Assembly (NCBI GenBank): GCA_022661535.1
Contig: JAKULF010000005.1
Coordinates: 4,154,001-4,218,000, forward strand
Source of the DNA: Eutypa lata
Taxonomy: Eukaryota; Ascomycota; Sordariomycetes; Xylariales; Diatrypaceae
DNA: 64,000 bases
Reading direction: 5' to 3'
Within the stretch, counting starts at the first letter, position 1, and every line of letters starts with the position of its first letter. Made by a program: the position numbers and the translations under genes. Shown one piece after another: positions 34,250 to 48,450 of this stretch. The notes under the pieces are model-generated. The model ran no database searches and was not told the DNA's origin. It saw only the letters and a list, made by a program, of their open reading frames with translations.

Positions 34250-34298
<49 letters not shown>

Positions 34299-35144
34299 GA
34301 ATATTTTTTAAATATAATATTAATATAATTTAAAAAAAAATAACGTTATAATTATAAAAAAAACTCTTTATTAAAAATAATAATAAAAAAACGAAAATTT
34401 ATAATTAATTAATATTTATATTATTTTAATTAAAATAATCATTACTTTAATAATCGCGATTATTATATATCGAAAACTTTTATTAAAATTTAATAATATA
34501 TTAATTTAATAAAGTTTAAATAATAAAAAGCCGTTATATATAACGATATAAGTATTAATAAACGATAATAAAATATTTATTATTTATATTATTATTATAA
34601 AAAATTTTTATAAAAATTATTTTTTTTAAATAAATATCGTAATTATTAATATAATTATTTATAAAAATAAATTATTTAAATATACGAAAAATAATATTAT
34701 CGTTATAAATAAATAATTTTACGTCGTAAAAACCGCGCTTATATTATAAATACATTTATATATAATTTTTCGATTATTTAATTATATTTTTAATATATTA
34801 ATATATCGTTTTTAAAATCTTTTTAAATAATTAAAAGTTATAATAAAATTAAAAAATAAACATTATTATTTTAAAATAATAACGTATTTATTTATTAATT
34901 TAAATAACTTTTAATAAATAAATTTCTTTTTATTTTATTTAAAGTTTTACGATATTTATTATATATTAATTAAATAAATAAATATTTAATAAATTAATAA
35001 TATAACTTTATAATTATCGTTTTATAAACGTAACAATTAAATAACGCATAAGTTTTATTCGTTTTAACGATTTATTATATAAAATATATATTATAAATAT
35101 ATTATATATTATATATTTTATATAAATAAATTATTAATATAAAA

Positions 35145-35178
<34 letters not shown>

Positions 35179-38100
35179 TTAATAAATTAAATAAAAGGTT
35201 TTTTAATTTAATTAATATAAAATTAATAAACATTTTATTTATTTTTAAATTTTAAATTTTTAAATTTAATTATTAATAAAGATTTAATTAAAAAAATTAA
35301 TAAAAATAATTATTAATAAATTTTATTTTTAAATATTAATAAAATTTATATATTTAAATAAAATAAAATTAATATAAAACTTTAAAATATTAAAAGTTAT
35401 TTTATAATAAATATTTTTTTTAAATATTAAAAAACTTATTAAATTTTAATTTTATTTTTAATTTAATAATTAAAATATAAAAATTAAAATAAAACGAATT
35501 TTAAATTTAAAATATATATTAAATAAATAAATAAAAATTAAATAAAAAATTATTTATAAATTAAAAGTTTTAATTAAAAAAATATTATAAAATATTAAAT
35601 ATAATTAATTAATTTTCTATTAAGATTTTAAATAAATTAAAATTAAAATTAATATATATAATTTATTTAATAATAAAATTAATTTAATTTATATATTATA
35701 ATTTAATATTATTACGAAAAAAATAAAAGAAATTATTTAAAAATTATTTTTTAAACTTTTTAAAATAACTTTTTAAATTATTCTTTTAAATAAAAAAACA
35801 TTATATTAATATATATTTATTTTAATAATTATAAAGTTTTTAATATTATGATTTAATTTTAAATTCGATTAAAAGATTTTAATTATAAATAAACTTTTAT
35901 TATTATTATTTTTTATTTTTTATTTTAATTAATTCGATTGTTTTAATAATTATTTTATTACTTTATTACTTTTAAAATTCGAATTTAAGGTTTTTTTTTT
36001 CGTAATAAATGCTCGATAATAACGATATAACTTCGATTACTTTTTAGTAAAAGAAATATTACGCAATTAATAAAATCTTATTAATTATTAAACTTAATAT
36101 ATTATATCGTTATTAAATTTAATTTAATTATTTATAAACTTAACTTTTTCGATTTATTATCGCGTTAATTTAATCGCGATTTAATCGTATAAAAAACTTT
36201 TAAATGTTTTTTTTTTCGTTTATCGAAAAATTTAAACTTTATAATAAGTAATTAAATAAATTAATTTTTAATAAAATTAATAAAATTAATTTAATAATTT
36301 AATACGTTTAAATTACGAAATAATTAATATTTTAACTTAATAATTTAAACTTTTATTAATTAATAAATAATTATTATTAATTAATTATAAAAATTAAATT
36401 CGTTATTATAAAAATTAATAAAGTTTAATTAAATTTATAAATTAATAAAAATAAAAATAAATTTTTATTTAAAAATTAAAATAATTATTAATTTAATTTA
36501 ATAATTTTTATTTTTAAAGTTTATTATAACGTATATTTAATAATTCGATAATTTAATTATAACGATTTAATTATAACTCGTTTAAAATTAAAAAACGTTA
36601 AATTATTTAACGTTAAATTATAATTTATTTTATAAATTTTCGTAATATTTTAATTATATATTAAATATAAATTAATAATATATTATATATTTATATATAA
36701 TATTATAAATTTATAATATAAAAAAATAAAAAATAAAATTATTTTAATTATTTATAAAATTATAAATAAAGTTTTTAATTAATTTTAAAATATAAATTTA
36801 CGAAAGAAATAAAGATTATTTTCTTTATTTAATATAATAAATATAAATTAAAAAGAAAAATTATATTAACGTTATTATTAATTTTTAAAAAAATATTTTT
36901 TAAAAATAATAATTTAAATAATTAATAAAAAAAATTCATTTTTAAATATAAATTTAAAAGACTTATAAAAAGATAATTAAAACGTTAATAATAAAGTTTA
37001 TAAATAATTATATTAAAAAGGTTTATATTAATTATATAATTTATTTATAAAATTAATTAAAACGTTTTTTAATAAAATTTAAAATATATTTAATAGATAA
37101 AACAAATATTTTTTAAATAAAAAATTTAAAATAAAAATATTATCGATTTTTAAAATATAATATTTATATATTTATAATTAAATTTTAATAATATAAATAT
37201 ATATATATAAATATTTATTATTTAAATTATAATATTAATACTTTATTTATTAATAAATATTAATAAAAAACATTTTTAAAAATTTAAAATTAAATAATAA
37301 ATTAATTAAAATAAATTATTTAAAGTTTTAAATTTTTAAAAAATATATATAATTATTTTATAAAAGTTTTTAAATATATAATATTATTAGTATTAAAAAA
37401 TAAATAAAAAACAATAATAAATAAATTTATAAAATTTAATAAAAAAGTTAAAAAAAGTTTTAAATATTAAAAAATAAAATAAAAATTAATTTATTAAAAA
37501 TTAATATTAACGTTTTATTAAAATAATGTTTTTAATAAATTTTAATAATAATTTTTTGTTAAAAAAACTATTTAAAAATTAATATAAATTTTTATAAAAA
37601 AATAGTTAAATAAAGTATTTTTTTAAAATATTTTAATTAAAGTTTAAGTTTTTAATAATAATAAATAATTTATTTAAAAAGTATTTATAATAAAAATATT
37701 TTATAAAAAATTATAAAAAATTAAAATATAATTATAATATATTATTATATTTATTTATAATAATTATAATTATAATTCGTTATTATATTTAATTATATAA
37801 ATGTTTAAGTTATATATAAATTACGTAATAACTTTTTATATATAATTTTAAAGCTTTAAATACTTAAGGCATTTTTCGAATACTTAAAGTATTTATCTTT
37901 ATCGTTTAAAGTATTATATATACTTTATTTATTAATATAAATATTTAAAAAAAAGATAATTTATAAAAAAACTTTTAAATAATATTAATAAATTAAAAAA
38001 ATATAAAAATATGTTAAAAAAACTTAAAATCGATTTTAAATAAATAAATAATTTAAAATTATTTTTAAATTAATGTTTTAAATTTAATTAATTTATTATA

Positions 38101-38311
38101 TTATTCGTTATTAAATATATTAATAAAAAAGTTAAAAAATATTATAACGTTAAAATTTAAATTAAAAACTTAAAATATAAATAAATTTTTAATAATAAAA
38201 AAATGAATTTAATAATAAAGTTTTATTTAATCGTTTTTAATATTAATATTATCGTAATTAATTATTAATTTTATATAAACGTTTTAATAATATATAATAT
38301 AAAATGTTTAT

Positions 38312-39629
38312 AAAATTTTATTAATTATTGCGATATAAAAAAGTATAGCTTTTTATAAACTTTAAGAACTTTTTTTTAATTTTTAAAATTAATAAAATTT
38401 TACTTTATAAGTTATAACTTATTACGTTAAATTTAAAGAATTTAATTAAAGAATTTATTTAAAGTTAAAAGTAATTAATAATAATAAAGTTATTTAAATT
38501 GCCGTAATATTTACTTTTATTTATAAACTTTATAATAAATTATATATTACGATAATTTAAATATTTAAAAAATTCGAAGAATTTAAATTATAAAATTTAA
38601 ATCTTTTTATTTTTTTTTAAAATTTAAACTTTAAGCTTTATAAATTTATTATTACGTATTACGAATTTTATAAATTTAATTATTATATTATAAGCTTTTT
38701 ACATTAATTATTATATATAAATTTTTTATTTAAATTTATATATATATTTAATTATATTTATATATAAGTTTAATTAATTTATAATCGAATTAATTAATTA
38801 AAAGTTAAATAAATAATTAAAATTACATTATTTAATTATATTACTTAATTATATCATTTTAAAAATTCTTAAATAATTAAAGCTTTAAGTTTATAATTTA
38901 TAAATTTATAAATTCGAAAAATAATTAATAAATAATTAATAAGTTTATAAGTTATAAGTTTAAAAGTTATAAAGTTATAAGTTATAAAGTAAGTTTATAA
39001 GTTATTTAATTATTATTACCGTATAACTATTATAAACACTTATAGTTATAAGTTTATAAGTTATAATAATTTAATTATTATAACTATTTATATATAATTA
39101 TAAGTTAATTATAAGTTTAAAAGTTATAAGTTTATACGTTATAAAATAAGTTTATAAGCTACTTAATTAATTGTTATTATTTATAGCTTTTAAACTTATA
39201 GTTATTATAATTACTTATAATTATAAGTTAATTATAAAATAAGTTTATAAGTTATAAGTTTAAAAGTTATAAGGTAAATTTATAAGCTATAAGTTTAAAA
39301 GTTATAAAATAAGTTTATAAGTTATAAGTTTAAAAGTTATAAAGTAAGTTTATAAGTTTATAAATTTATAAATTATAAATAATTAAAGTTAAATAACTTA
39401 TAAAATTTAAAAAATACATTTAATAAAAATATTAAATTTTTTTTAAAATTAATTAAAAAATTAACGTTAATTAACTTTAAATTAATTTAATATTAAGTTT
39501 TTATTAACTTAAAATCGATTAATTTTAAAAGGATATTTTTATTAATATTCGTTATTTATATAAACTTTATTTTTACTTTAAATTTTACGATTAATTTCGA
39601 AAAATATTAAAATAAAAGATTTTTGAAAT
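38312..39629 (+). mobile_element. Element S copy A (fully RIP-mutated)
   Basis: Collinear with the intact copy at 51,884-53,357 (which is inverted). Landmarks: AAAATTTTATTAATTATTGCG at the 5' end, ATTACGTATTACG at about 38,652-38,664, an array of AAGTTTATAAGTTATAAG units at about 38,940-39,370, and the 3' end TTTTACGATTAATTTCG. The array is what RIP makes from the GTCTGTAG-type repeats of the intact copy. Confidence 0.7.
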
Positions 39630-40590
39630 TTAATAACGCTTTTAAATAAAAAAATAATAAAATAATAAAAAAAATCTTTTATTTTTATAATTTTTTAAAA
39701 AGTTTTAATAATAAAAAACGAAAAGTTTTAATTATAAAAATATTAATTAAAAATTTAATAATATTAAAAATAATTAAAATTTTAATAAATATTTTTTTAA
39801 TAAAAAGATTAATAAAAAATTATTTAAAATATAAAAAACTTAAAAAGAAAATTTATATAAAAGTATAAATAAAATAAAATTCGTAAATTTTTAAAAATTA
39901 TTATTATTTTATATATTTTAAATTATAAAAACGATAAAAGATTTAATATATAAAATTTAAAATTATTTTTCGTTATATTAATATATATTTAAAAAATAAA
40001 GCTTTTATAAAATCTTTTTTAAAAATATTAATTTATATTAATAATAATAAAATTTAAAATTTATAAATTTATAAAGCTTATATATATAAAAAAGTTTTAT
40101 AATTTAAAAATAAATCGTAATTATAATATATAATATAATGATTTTATATTTATAATAACTTTTAAATTTTAATTTTAATAAATTAAAAGTTTATTAAAAA
40201 TTAAATTAATTAAATTAAGTTTTATTATATAATAAAGATTTTTCGTAAAAAAGAATTTTTATAAGTTATTTATAAACGAAAAGTTATATTGTTTTTTTAA
40301 ACGTAATAATTAAAAAAAAAATTATTATTTTTATTTTTATTTTAAATTATTTTAAAATAAAAAATCTTTTAAAGTTTATTATTAAATAATTAATAAAAAA
40401 AGAACTTTTATAAATTAATTAACTTTTTATTAATATAATACTTTTTTTAAATTTTATAAATTATTTAATTTAAATTATTTATAATATTATATATATAATT
40501 ATAATAATTTTATAAAGATAATTTATTAATTATATATATATATTATAAAAATTTAAAAATTTATTATATTTTTATTTTTATAAAAAAGTA

Positions 40591-40593
<3 letters not shown>

Positions 40594-40680
<87 letters not shown>
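40594..40680 (+). repeat. Long perfect TTA microsatellite
   Basis: About 28 uninterrupted TTA units, the longest simple repeat in the window. Ends are given to within a few bases. Confidence 0.85.
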
Positions 40681-40682
<2 letters not shown>

Positions 40683-40984
40683 ATAAAAAATAAATAATAT
40701 AAATATTATATAATTTAATTTTTTAAAAATAATTATATATATATATATATAAACTTTTTAAAAAACTTTTAAAAAATATTAAATATTTTATTATAAAAAA
40801 ACTTTATTTTTTTAAATTTCTTTTAATATTTTTATTTTTAAAAAAATTTTTTTTAAATTAAAATATATTATAATATTAAAAAAAGTATTATTTTAATATA
40901 TATTAATAAATAAAATATATATAATATTTTAAATATTATAAATATTTAAAAATATATAATTTATATATAAAAAATTACGTTATA

Positions 40985-41246
40985 TATTAAATTATTTTTT
41001 AATTAATTAATATTTTACGTAATTATTAAATTTAACATAATTAAATATTTATAAAATTTTAAAAATTAATTAAAAAAAGCTTAATTTAATATAATAATTT
41101 AAAGCTTTATATATATTAAAAATTAAGTTTTTTTTATATAAATTAAATTTTTTTTTATATTATTTAATAATTAATTAATAAAAATATTTATTAAATAAAT
41201 AATTAAAAGTTTAAATATAAAATTAAATAATAATTATAAATATATA
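40985..41246 (+). repeat. Family 1 terminus, interrupted at 41,246
   Basis: Matches the island terminus (TACG, AATATTTATAAAATTTTAAA, GCTTAATTTAATATAAT) and stops at AATAATTATAAATA where the LTR element begins. The continuation found at 28,890 reappears at about 50,310 (ATTATTATTATAACTTTTAT), so this copy was split by later insertions. Confidence 0.65.
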
Positions 41247-41461
41247 TATTAAAATACGCGAATAAATATTAATCTTAAATAACTTTCGAAAAATAAAGTA
41301 TATATTATTATTTAAAAAAATTTATATTAACTTAATTATAAGCTCGAATTATATATTAATCTTTATGCTTTAAATGTTACACGTAACATTTTAAAATACT
41401 TTTAATATTTAACTTTTTATTATTATTATAAATCGTTATTAAAGCACTTTATTTATTAACA
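41247..41461 (-). repeat. Left (3') LTR
   Basis: 215 bp, collinear with 48,228-48,442 without indels that I could see. Shared landmarks are AAAATACGCGAATAAATATT and TATTACACGTAA-like sequence (here TGTTACACGTAACATT). This copy retains more C and G than the right one. Confidence 0.78.
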
Positions 41462-44400
41462 CGCCCTTTTATATTAATAAATAATTAATTCTTTTAAAAC
41501 TTTAAAAAACTTAAAAAACTAAATTATAAATTTATTAAAATCGAACTTTTAATTTTTATATTTACTTTTATAATTTAATTACTTAATTATTAACTTTATT
41601 TATATCGTAATATTAATAACTTCGTTCGTATATATATATATTTAAAATTTAATTAAGTTATTACTTATTAATAAATTTTTTAATTTTATATATAAAACTT
41701 ACGATATTATTAATCGATATATTATCGATTATATAAAGTTAAATAAAATTCGAAATTTTCGACCTTAAAAATAACGAAAAACTTTAATTAAAAATTATTA
41801 ATTATTAATTTTTTCTTTTATATTATACATTATAAATGTTAAGAAAAACAATTAATAAAAATAAATTTATTTAATAAAAGCCGAGTTAATTTAAAAATCG
41901 CTTTAAATCTTTTAAATTAAATATTAAAAAAAACCTTTAAGTTAAATAAATATAATAATCGTAAAAAAAATATCGTAATAATATAAAGTTTTAAAAAATA
42001 ACGATTTTTTTTTATAACGAAAGTTTAATAAGTATTATTTTTTTATCACTTTAATTAACTTAATTTATTTATCGATTAATATATCTTTTAATTTTTTAAA
42101 CGATATTTAAATTAATTTTAAACTTAACTTTATTACGAATTCGTTAAAAACCTTTTAATTAAAAGATTTAATAAAGTTATTCGTTAAATTTTCATTCGTT
42201 TTAATATATTAAACCTTAATATAATTATTATTAACTTTTTAACGTATATAATAATAATCGATTTAAATATAACGCTTTTTTTTAAACATTATAATCTTTT
42301 TTATTTATTTTAATGCATTTATATTATTTTTTAATAAAGTAATAAATTTTTTAAGCATTAAATTAAATTTTTATAAAAAGTTTTTAATATTAATTATTTT
42401 TATTATTGTAATATTTAAAGTTACGTATTTAACTTTCGTTATATAACGAATAATAATTATTTAAAGCTTTAAAATTTATATAATAAAAGCTTTTATTATA
42501 TAAAATATATAATTTATAATTAATTTATTTAAATTAAAATTATTATCGTAATTAAAATTTATTACTTTAACTAATTTAAAGCTATTATACTTATAATATA
42601 AATATCTTTTATTTAAAGTTTAATATTAAATCGATAAGTTTATAATATTACTTATATATTTTAATAAGCATTTAATATAATTTATATATTTTAATAACGA
42701 ATTATTTATAAATTAAGCTTAAATAAACGTGATATAAACTATATTAAGTTTAATTATATAATTTAAAAAGTTAAATCTTTTAATTAAATTTATATATTTA
42801 AATGTTTCGTTTTTAATAATAATTTCTTAATTTTAAATTATATATTATTTATAATTTAAAATAAATAAAATAAATAACGACTTTATATCGTTTATATTTA
42901 TTATTTAAAATAACCTTTTAATATATTATTATTAATTTAAATAAATATTATTAATAAAATTTAACTTAATAATATATACATTTAAAAATGAATTAATTTC
43001 GTTTAAGTTTTTAATGATAATTATTTCGATAATAATTTTTATAAACTTCGTAAAACGTTTTTTATTTATATTAAATAATAAAAAATTATTAATATATAAA
43101 GTTATAATATTATTTATTTTAAAATTTAAATAAATAACGTCGTTTAATATTAAAATTATAAAGCTTAATTATTTTAAAATAACTTTAATTTTTGTTTATT
43201 AAATTATATTAATTTATTTAAATTTATATAAAAAATTTATTAATTAAATAATATAACTTAAATTGTATTTATATCTTTTTTTTTCTTTAAAATATATATC
43301 GAAATACTTTTTTAATAACGAAAACATTTTTATAAATAATTTTTCTTTTAATTTGTTATTAAAATACGTTATAATAAAGTTTATTTATATAATATATTAA
43401 TTATATAAAATTATAAAAGTTATAAAAATTCGTTAATATATAACTTGAGTTATAATTACGATAATTTCGTTATAATTAATACTTTTTCGTTATATAAATC
43501 TTTTTATATATATATAAATTTTTAACTTTTTAAAGTTGCTTATTAATATAAATTTCTTTCGTAATATTTATATAACGTTTATTAAATATTTATATATTAT
43601 TTTAATTAATAAAGTAAATTTAAATAATTTTTAATCGATATTTTTTTATATTTTTATAAATATTATCTTTATTTATAAATTTTTTTTAAAGCTTATTAAA
43701 ACTTTTTTTAATAATTAATTATTTTTAAACATTATCGTTATTAATTTATATATTTTCGAATATTTAAAAAAGTTTAATATTTCGTAAAAATCTTCGAAAA
43801 TATCGTATCGTTTTTCTTCGAATAAAAACATTATTTATATATAAAAATAAACTTATATTATTATTTTAAAAGCGTTATTAAAGCTTATAAATTTACATTT
43901 TTAATCGTTTATAATATTATCGTTAATAAAATCGAATTTAAAATTATATTTATTAATATTTTCGCTTTTTTAAATAAATCGTATTTAATATAATTTAATT
44001 ATAATTTTAAAATATTCTTTAAAAACGTTATATATATAAAGTTTAAAAATTTTTTTTTTTTAAATAATTACGTTTATATTTAATTAGTTATTTTTTATTT
44101 TTTTTATTTGTTTCGTTATTAAATATAACGTTATTATTATCGTTTTAAATATTAACTTTTTATTTATTTTTTTTATCGATTTAATAACGAAATCGTTTTT
44201 AAATTTATTTTAAAAATAATTAAATAATATTTTTTAAATTAAAAAAAGCATTTAATTTCGTAAAGTTTTTATATATTATAATATAAAAAGATATAAAGAA
44301 ACATTTCTTTTTTATTAATTATATAATATAATTACTTTTTTTTCGTCTTTTAAAAAAATGCTTTTTATATTTTAATTAATTAATTTTTTAAATTAAACTT

Positions 44401-47400
44401 TTTTCTTTTAATTAATAAATATAACGTAACGTAATTTTAAAATATATAAATATTTATAACGAAATAAATAATTATCGTTAAAACTTAAATCTTTTTAATA
44501 AATCTTTATAAAAGTTATATTTTTAATTAATAATTAATTTATTTTATTAATTATTTTAATAATTACTTTTATAACGTAATTTTAAAAATATATAAAGATT
44601 TTTATTTAAATTATATAAACTTTAACTTCGTTTTATATAAATTTAATAATACGTTTTATAACTTTATTTTAATATTAATTATAAAATAATAATAATTAAA
44701 ATTTAATATTACGTTTTTTATAAAATTCGCTTATTTTAAATATATTAAATTTTCGTTTATTATTTAATTTTAAAACTTAAATTATCTTTTTTTTATTATT
44801 TTTATCGAAAAATTAATTAATAAAATATTAAATTATTTTTTTAATATAACTTTATAAATATTATTAAATATTGTTTTTAATTTTTATTAATTTTATATTA
44901 CGATATTAATTATAATTCTTAATTATTAAATTATAATATAAATTATTATATAATAATACGAGTTATATTATATTTACATCGTATTATATAATCTTATTTA
45001 TATAAATTAACTTTTTTTAAGCATTTTTTAACGAAAACTTTTTTATTTTTATTATATTATAAGTTATATAAAATAAAGCTTTAATATTTTTAAACTTAAA
45101 GTTTATATTATAAAATCGTTTAATAATTTAAATTAAACGTTTAATATTAAAATAATAAAATTAACAATGTTATAAAATAATTTTCTTTATAATATTTTCG
45201 TTTATTATAACTTTTTCGTTATTATTAAACTTAAATATTATATATTAAAAAATAATTAACTTATTATTATTATTTTTTAATATGTATTTTTATTTATTAT
45301 TATTAATTTTAAATTTAAATATATTAAAAATTTATAATAAAAACCTTCGTTTTTTTATATTAATTATCGTAAAAGCTTTTTTATTTAATAACTTTAAAAT
45401 ATTATAATTTAAATAATCGCTTTTTTTATATTATACTTCGTTAAAAAATATCTTAAACGAAAACTTCTTAATAATTAAAATATACGATATTATTAAATTT
45501 AAACGAAATTGATTAAACTTAATTAACTATTATATAACGATATTAATAATTAAAGCGTAAATAAAATTTATTTTAATATTAATAACGAAACGGTTTTATT
45601 TAATACTTTTAATCGTTTTTTTAATTAAATCGTTAAAATTATTAATAATATTAATATTTAAATTATTATTTTATAATAATTAATTTTTCGTATTATTTAT
45701 AAAATATATTTAAAAGATTATTATTTAATAAGTAATAATCGTAACGTTCGAAACGCTTTTTTGCATAACTTTTTTAATATTTTCTTTATCTTTAACGCTT
45801 TTTTATTTAATAAAAGTTAAAATTATAATATCTTTTAATTTAATTTATCGATATATAACGTTAAAAATTAATTTATTATATTATTTAAATAACTTTTTTA
45901 ATGCGTTTCGCTTTATAAAAACGATAATTAAAAAAATAAAACCTTTATATATATCTTTAAATTTAATAAAAACTATTAAATCGTTAAATTTAATTAAATA
46001 ATTATAATTATTATAAGCGTTATTATTATTAATAACTTTATCTTTACTTTTATTTTTGCTTTTATTATTATTACTTTTTCGTTTTTTATTCTTATAATAT
46101 TAAAATATATATTTATATTCGTTATAATTAAAATAAAAAAACTTTTTTTTATTATTTATAAAAAACTTATTAAATTAATTTTTCTTTTATAAATTCGGTT
46201 TTTTTATTTTTTTATTATTATTACTTTTTTAAATATATAACTTTACATTTTTATATAATTTATTAATATTCTTTATTTAATTTTAAAATTTAATATTAAA
46301 GTTTTTAATAAGTTTATAAATAAAATAATTAATTATTCGTAATATAAAGCTTATAATTTTATATTAATAAATAACTTTGTTTTTTATAACGCTTATAAAT
46401 ATTATAATATAAACGACTTTATTTAATTTTATATTAATTAACTTTATTTCTTTTATATATTTTTAAAATTATATAATAAAAATAAAAGAATTTTCTTTAT
46501 TATATTTAAAGTTATAAAAATTATTTTAAATACTTTATTAATATATTACATTAATTATTAAAAAAATAAATTATAAAGTTTTTAACATTTTAATTTCCGA
46601 AATTATATTTATAATTAATTATTAAAAATATTATTTATAAATCTTTATAATAACTTTCGTAAATTTAACTTTAACGAATTTAAATAACTTTATATTCTTT
46701 TTATAATTAATTTTTTTTAAAATAAAACTTAAAACATTTCGTTAAAGTTTTTAATTATTAAAACTTTTAAGATAATTTTCCTTTTTAACTTCGAAAAAAA
46801 ACTTTTTTTACTTTTTTTTAAAAAAATTTTTAACGAATCTTTATAAATTTTTATTCGTTTTTAAAATTTTAAAAAAATAAACTTTTTAAATATTATAATC
46901 GAAATTATTTAAATTTAAATTATTCGAATTTAAATTATTAAAACTTATACTTTATATACTTTTATATCGTTTATTAAGCTTATTTATTTATTAACTTTTT
47001 TTATAATAATATAAAGAAAAAAAAACATAATTTTTTCGTTTATTTAATTTCGTTATTTCGATATTAATTAAATTATAATAACTTTTAAATAAAATAATTA
47101 TTAATAAAGTCTTAAGTTATTATTTATAAATATTATAATAAAGGTTTATAAAATATAATTATTTAAATTATAAAAAATATAAAAATTTAAAATAAACTTA
47201 ATATATAATTTAACTTATTATAAACTTAATATTATAAAAAAGAATTATTTATATATTTAAACGAAAAAATAAATAAATAACTTATTTATTTATTTTATAT
47301 TAAATATTTAAATAAACTTTATAATTAAAACTTTAATAAAATAAATATTAAATTTAACTTTATTTTAAATAATATATCTTTTATATTTAATATTATAACG

Positions 47401-48227
47401 TTAAAATATTACGAAATAAATAAATTTATATTTATTAATAATTATACATTTATTAATATTTACGTTTATTTTATATAAATTTTATTAAATATTAATTATA
47501 TATTTATTTATTATTAAAATATAACGTTTATACGTTTACTTTATATTAATTTATTAATTATATAATTAAAGTTAATCTTAACGTTATAATTATTTATACA
47601 TAAACTCGAATTTTATATTTATATACTTTTAAATTACTTTATAATAACGTTTATATCGCTTTAATATTAATTTATTATTTTTTATTATTAAATTTTTATT
47701 ATTAATATAATTTATCTTTTAACTTAAGCTTTTTTTACGAAGTTATATATAATATAACTTATATTATTTATTATTATAAAAAGTTTATTAAACTTATAAT
47801 AATTTATAAATATTAATAATAAAAAATTATATATTTAATTTCGATAAAAAAAAAGATTTAATATAATAGCGCCAAAAAACTAATTCGAATAATCGATTTA
47901 TTTATAAAGTTTTACGGTTTTTTTATTATTAAAATAAAATTATTTAAATAAATAAAAAAATCGTTTAATTATTAAAGTTTTAATCGAATTAAAAAATTAA
48001 AATATTAAATTATAATTTAACTTAATAAAAAAAAAGTAAATATTATCGGTAATATAATCGCTATAATCTTCGATAATATTAAAAATTCGTTTACTTTTCG
48101 TTATTATTAATATTAATTTTCTTTACGAATCTTTTAAGTTAAAATTAATAAAACGTTATTATAAATAATATATTTATTTTTATATAAATCTTTTAATTAT
48201 TAATTTATAAAACCGAAATTATTATTA

Positions 48228-48442
48228 TATTAAAATACGCGAATAAATATTAATTTTAAATAACTTTTAAAAAATAAAATATATATTATTATTTAAAAAA
48301 ATTTATATTAATTTAATTACGAACTTAAATTATATATTAATTCTTATACTTTAAATATTACACGTAATATTTTAAAATACTTTCGATATTTAACTTTTTA
48401 TTATTATTATAAATCGTTATTAAAGTACTTTATTTATTAATA
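48228..48442 (-). repeat. Right (5') LTR
   Basis: 215 bp, matching the left LTR. Differences are of the RIP type, for example ATTACACGTAATATT against GTTACACGTAACATT. Confidence 0.78.
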
Positions 48443-48450
48443 ATATATAT

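Larger units (their letters stand above)
41247..48442 (-). mobile_element. RIP-inactivated LTR retrotransposon (7.2 kb)
   Basis: Two direct repeats of 215 bp (41,247-41,461 and 48,228-48,442) flank 6.77 kb. The left copy ends TTATTAACA and the right TTATTAATA, as TG...CA ends hit by RIP would read on the minus strand. A purine run (AAAAGGGCG on minus) lies just inside the left LTR, like a polypurine tract, so transcription ran leftward. ATATA flanks both sides as a possible target duplication, weak in such AT-rich DNA. The internal plus strand keeps C mostly in CpT and CpG. No open frame remains, so Copia or Gypsy cannot be decided. Confidence 0.7.

Noticed and set aside
41462..48227. Looking for gag-pol motifs inside the LTR element (for example a possible zinc-knuckle position near 46,091-46,138 on minus)
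   Set aside because: After RIP any such motif must be guessed; the match cannot be separated from chance without other genomic copies.
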